From assembly GCA_937926205.1 (NCBI GenBank), contig CALEYL010000074.1:1-64000 (forward strand): a stretch of 64,000 bases of DNA, read 5' to 3'. Below the pieces are notes generated by a model, which worked only from the letters and a program-made list of their open reading frames with translations, was not told the DNA's origin and did no database searches. This document shows, one piece after another, positions 63,843 to 64,000 of this stretch; positions within the stretch are counted from its first letter, which is position 1, and the number at the start of each line of letters is the position of its first letter. The translations under genes were made by a program, and so were the position numbers. The DNA comes from an uncultured Saprospiraceae bacterium. GTDB lineage: Bacteria; Bacteroidota; Bacteroidia; Chitinophagales; Saprospiraceae.

Positions 63843-64000
63843 CTAAAGCGTCTGCACAAAACGCAATGCGGCAGCCCTGTTTGTGGCCAGGGGGATGTCG
63901 TATACATCGCACAGGCGCATGAGCATGCTGACATCCACTTCATGAGGGTGCTTGCCCAGAGGATCCCGAAAAAAGATAACCATATCAATTTTACCTTCTA
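63843..64000 (-). CDS. mgsA: Methylglyoxal synthase, C-terminal part (cut by window edge)
   Basis: The last 52 codons read GKIDMVIFFRDPLGKHPHEV, then DVSMLMRLCDVYDIPLATNR and AAALRFVQTL, ending at a TAG (complement 63843-63845). This is the signature C-terminal region of methylglyoxal synthase, which converts dihydroxyacetone phosphate to methylglyoxal; the FFRDPL and HPHEVDV blocks and the ATNRAAA segment belong to the active site. The start lies beyond 64000. It converges with hemJ. Confidence 0.88.
   Translation of the reverse strand, partial: EGKIDMVIFFRDPLGKHPHEVDVSMLMRLCDVYDIPLATNRAAALRFVQTL

Noticed and set aside
63791..63988. 65-codon minus-strand frame at the right edge (MIWLSFFGILWAST...)
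   Set aside because: It is a shadow of the methylglyoxal synthase gene, whose C-terminal motifs are clear in another frame of the same strand.
1..64000. tRNA, rRNA, riboswitch or phage attachment sites
   Set aside because: I looked for cloverleaf, rRNA core and direct-repeat borders around the accessory region and found none that I could support.

Overview
The window comes from a Bacteroidota chromosome, most likely a Saprospiria-like lineage (inference). Supporting signs are type IX secretion (T9SS) C-terminal domains of both kinds (type A at 51512-52522, CHU_C-like type B at 36226-37890), a PorE-like OmpA lipoprotein, a fused SecDF, an S46 dipeptidyl peptidase, promoter -7 elements of the form TAnnTTTG, and genes without clear Shine-Dalgarno sequences. 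No rRNA or tRNA gene was seen.

Layout. 1-8950 is core genome: lpxB, aat, an M23 peptidase, bcp, a DinB/YfiT-like protein and secDF. 9000-15300 mixes an AT-rich orphan membrane protein, a PorE-like OmpA lipoprotein, and a MACPF-like putative pore former followed by a small unknown gene. 15340-29376 is a complete type I-B CRISPR-Cas locus: 53 repeats of 37 bp, an AT-rich leader, then (all on the minus strand, listed from the array outward) cas4, cas2, cas1, cas6, cas3, cas5, cas7, cas8b and a WYL-domain regulator. The array is also read from the minus strand, because in that sense each repeat ends in the ATTGAAAC crRNA handle. 29669-30682 is a dipeptide epimerase. 30863-34508 is a two-gene module made of a CHAT caspase-like protease and a protein with two tandem nSTAND-type NTPase units; this is the best candidate for an undescribed immunity or cell-death system. 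35121-63624 returns to housekeeping and envelope genes: cinA, birA, rsfS, ftsH, an enoyl-CoA hydratase, an amino-acid permease, a glucosaminidase, an SH3 protein, two tandem peptide-binding lipoproteins, OmpA, S46 peptidase, msrA, glycerate kinase, proS, a Trp/Gly/Asn-rich secreted protein, a FadL-like porin and hemJ. The 3' end of a methylglyoxal synthase gene runs off the right edge.

How it fits together. The CRISPR locus, the CHAT/nSTAND pair and the MACPF-like gene lie within about 22 kb, so the stretch from about 12.7 to 34.5 kb looks like a small defence island. A functional link between them is inference.

Repeats. Intergenic DNA is rich in short repeats. Arrays with a strict 7-bp period but different unit sequences occur at the left edge, between cas4 and cas2, between cas1 and cas6, beside the nSTAND gene and after hemJ. 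Two of these loci share a composite cassette. There are also MITE-like elements with GGGGCTGTCTCAAAA-type ends and hairpins whose sequence recurs at distant genes.
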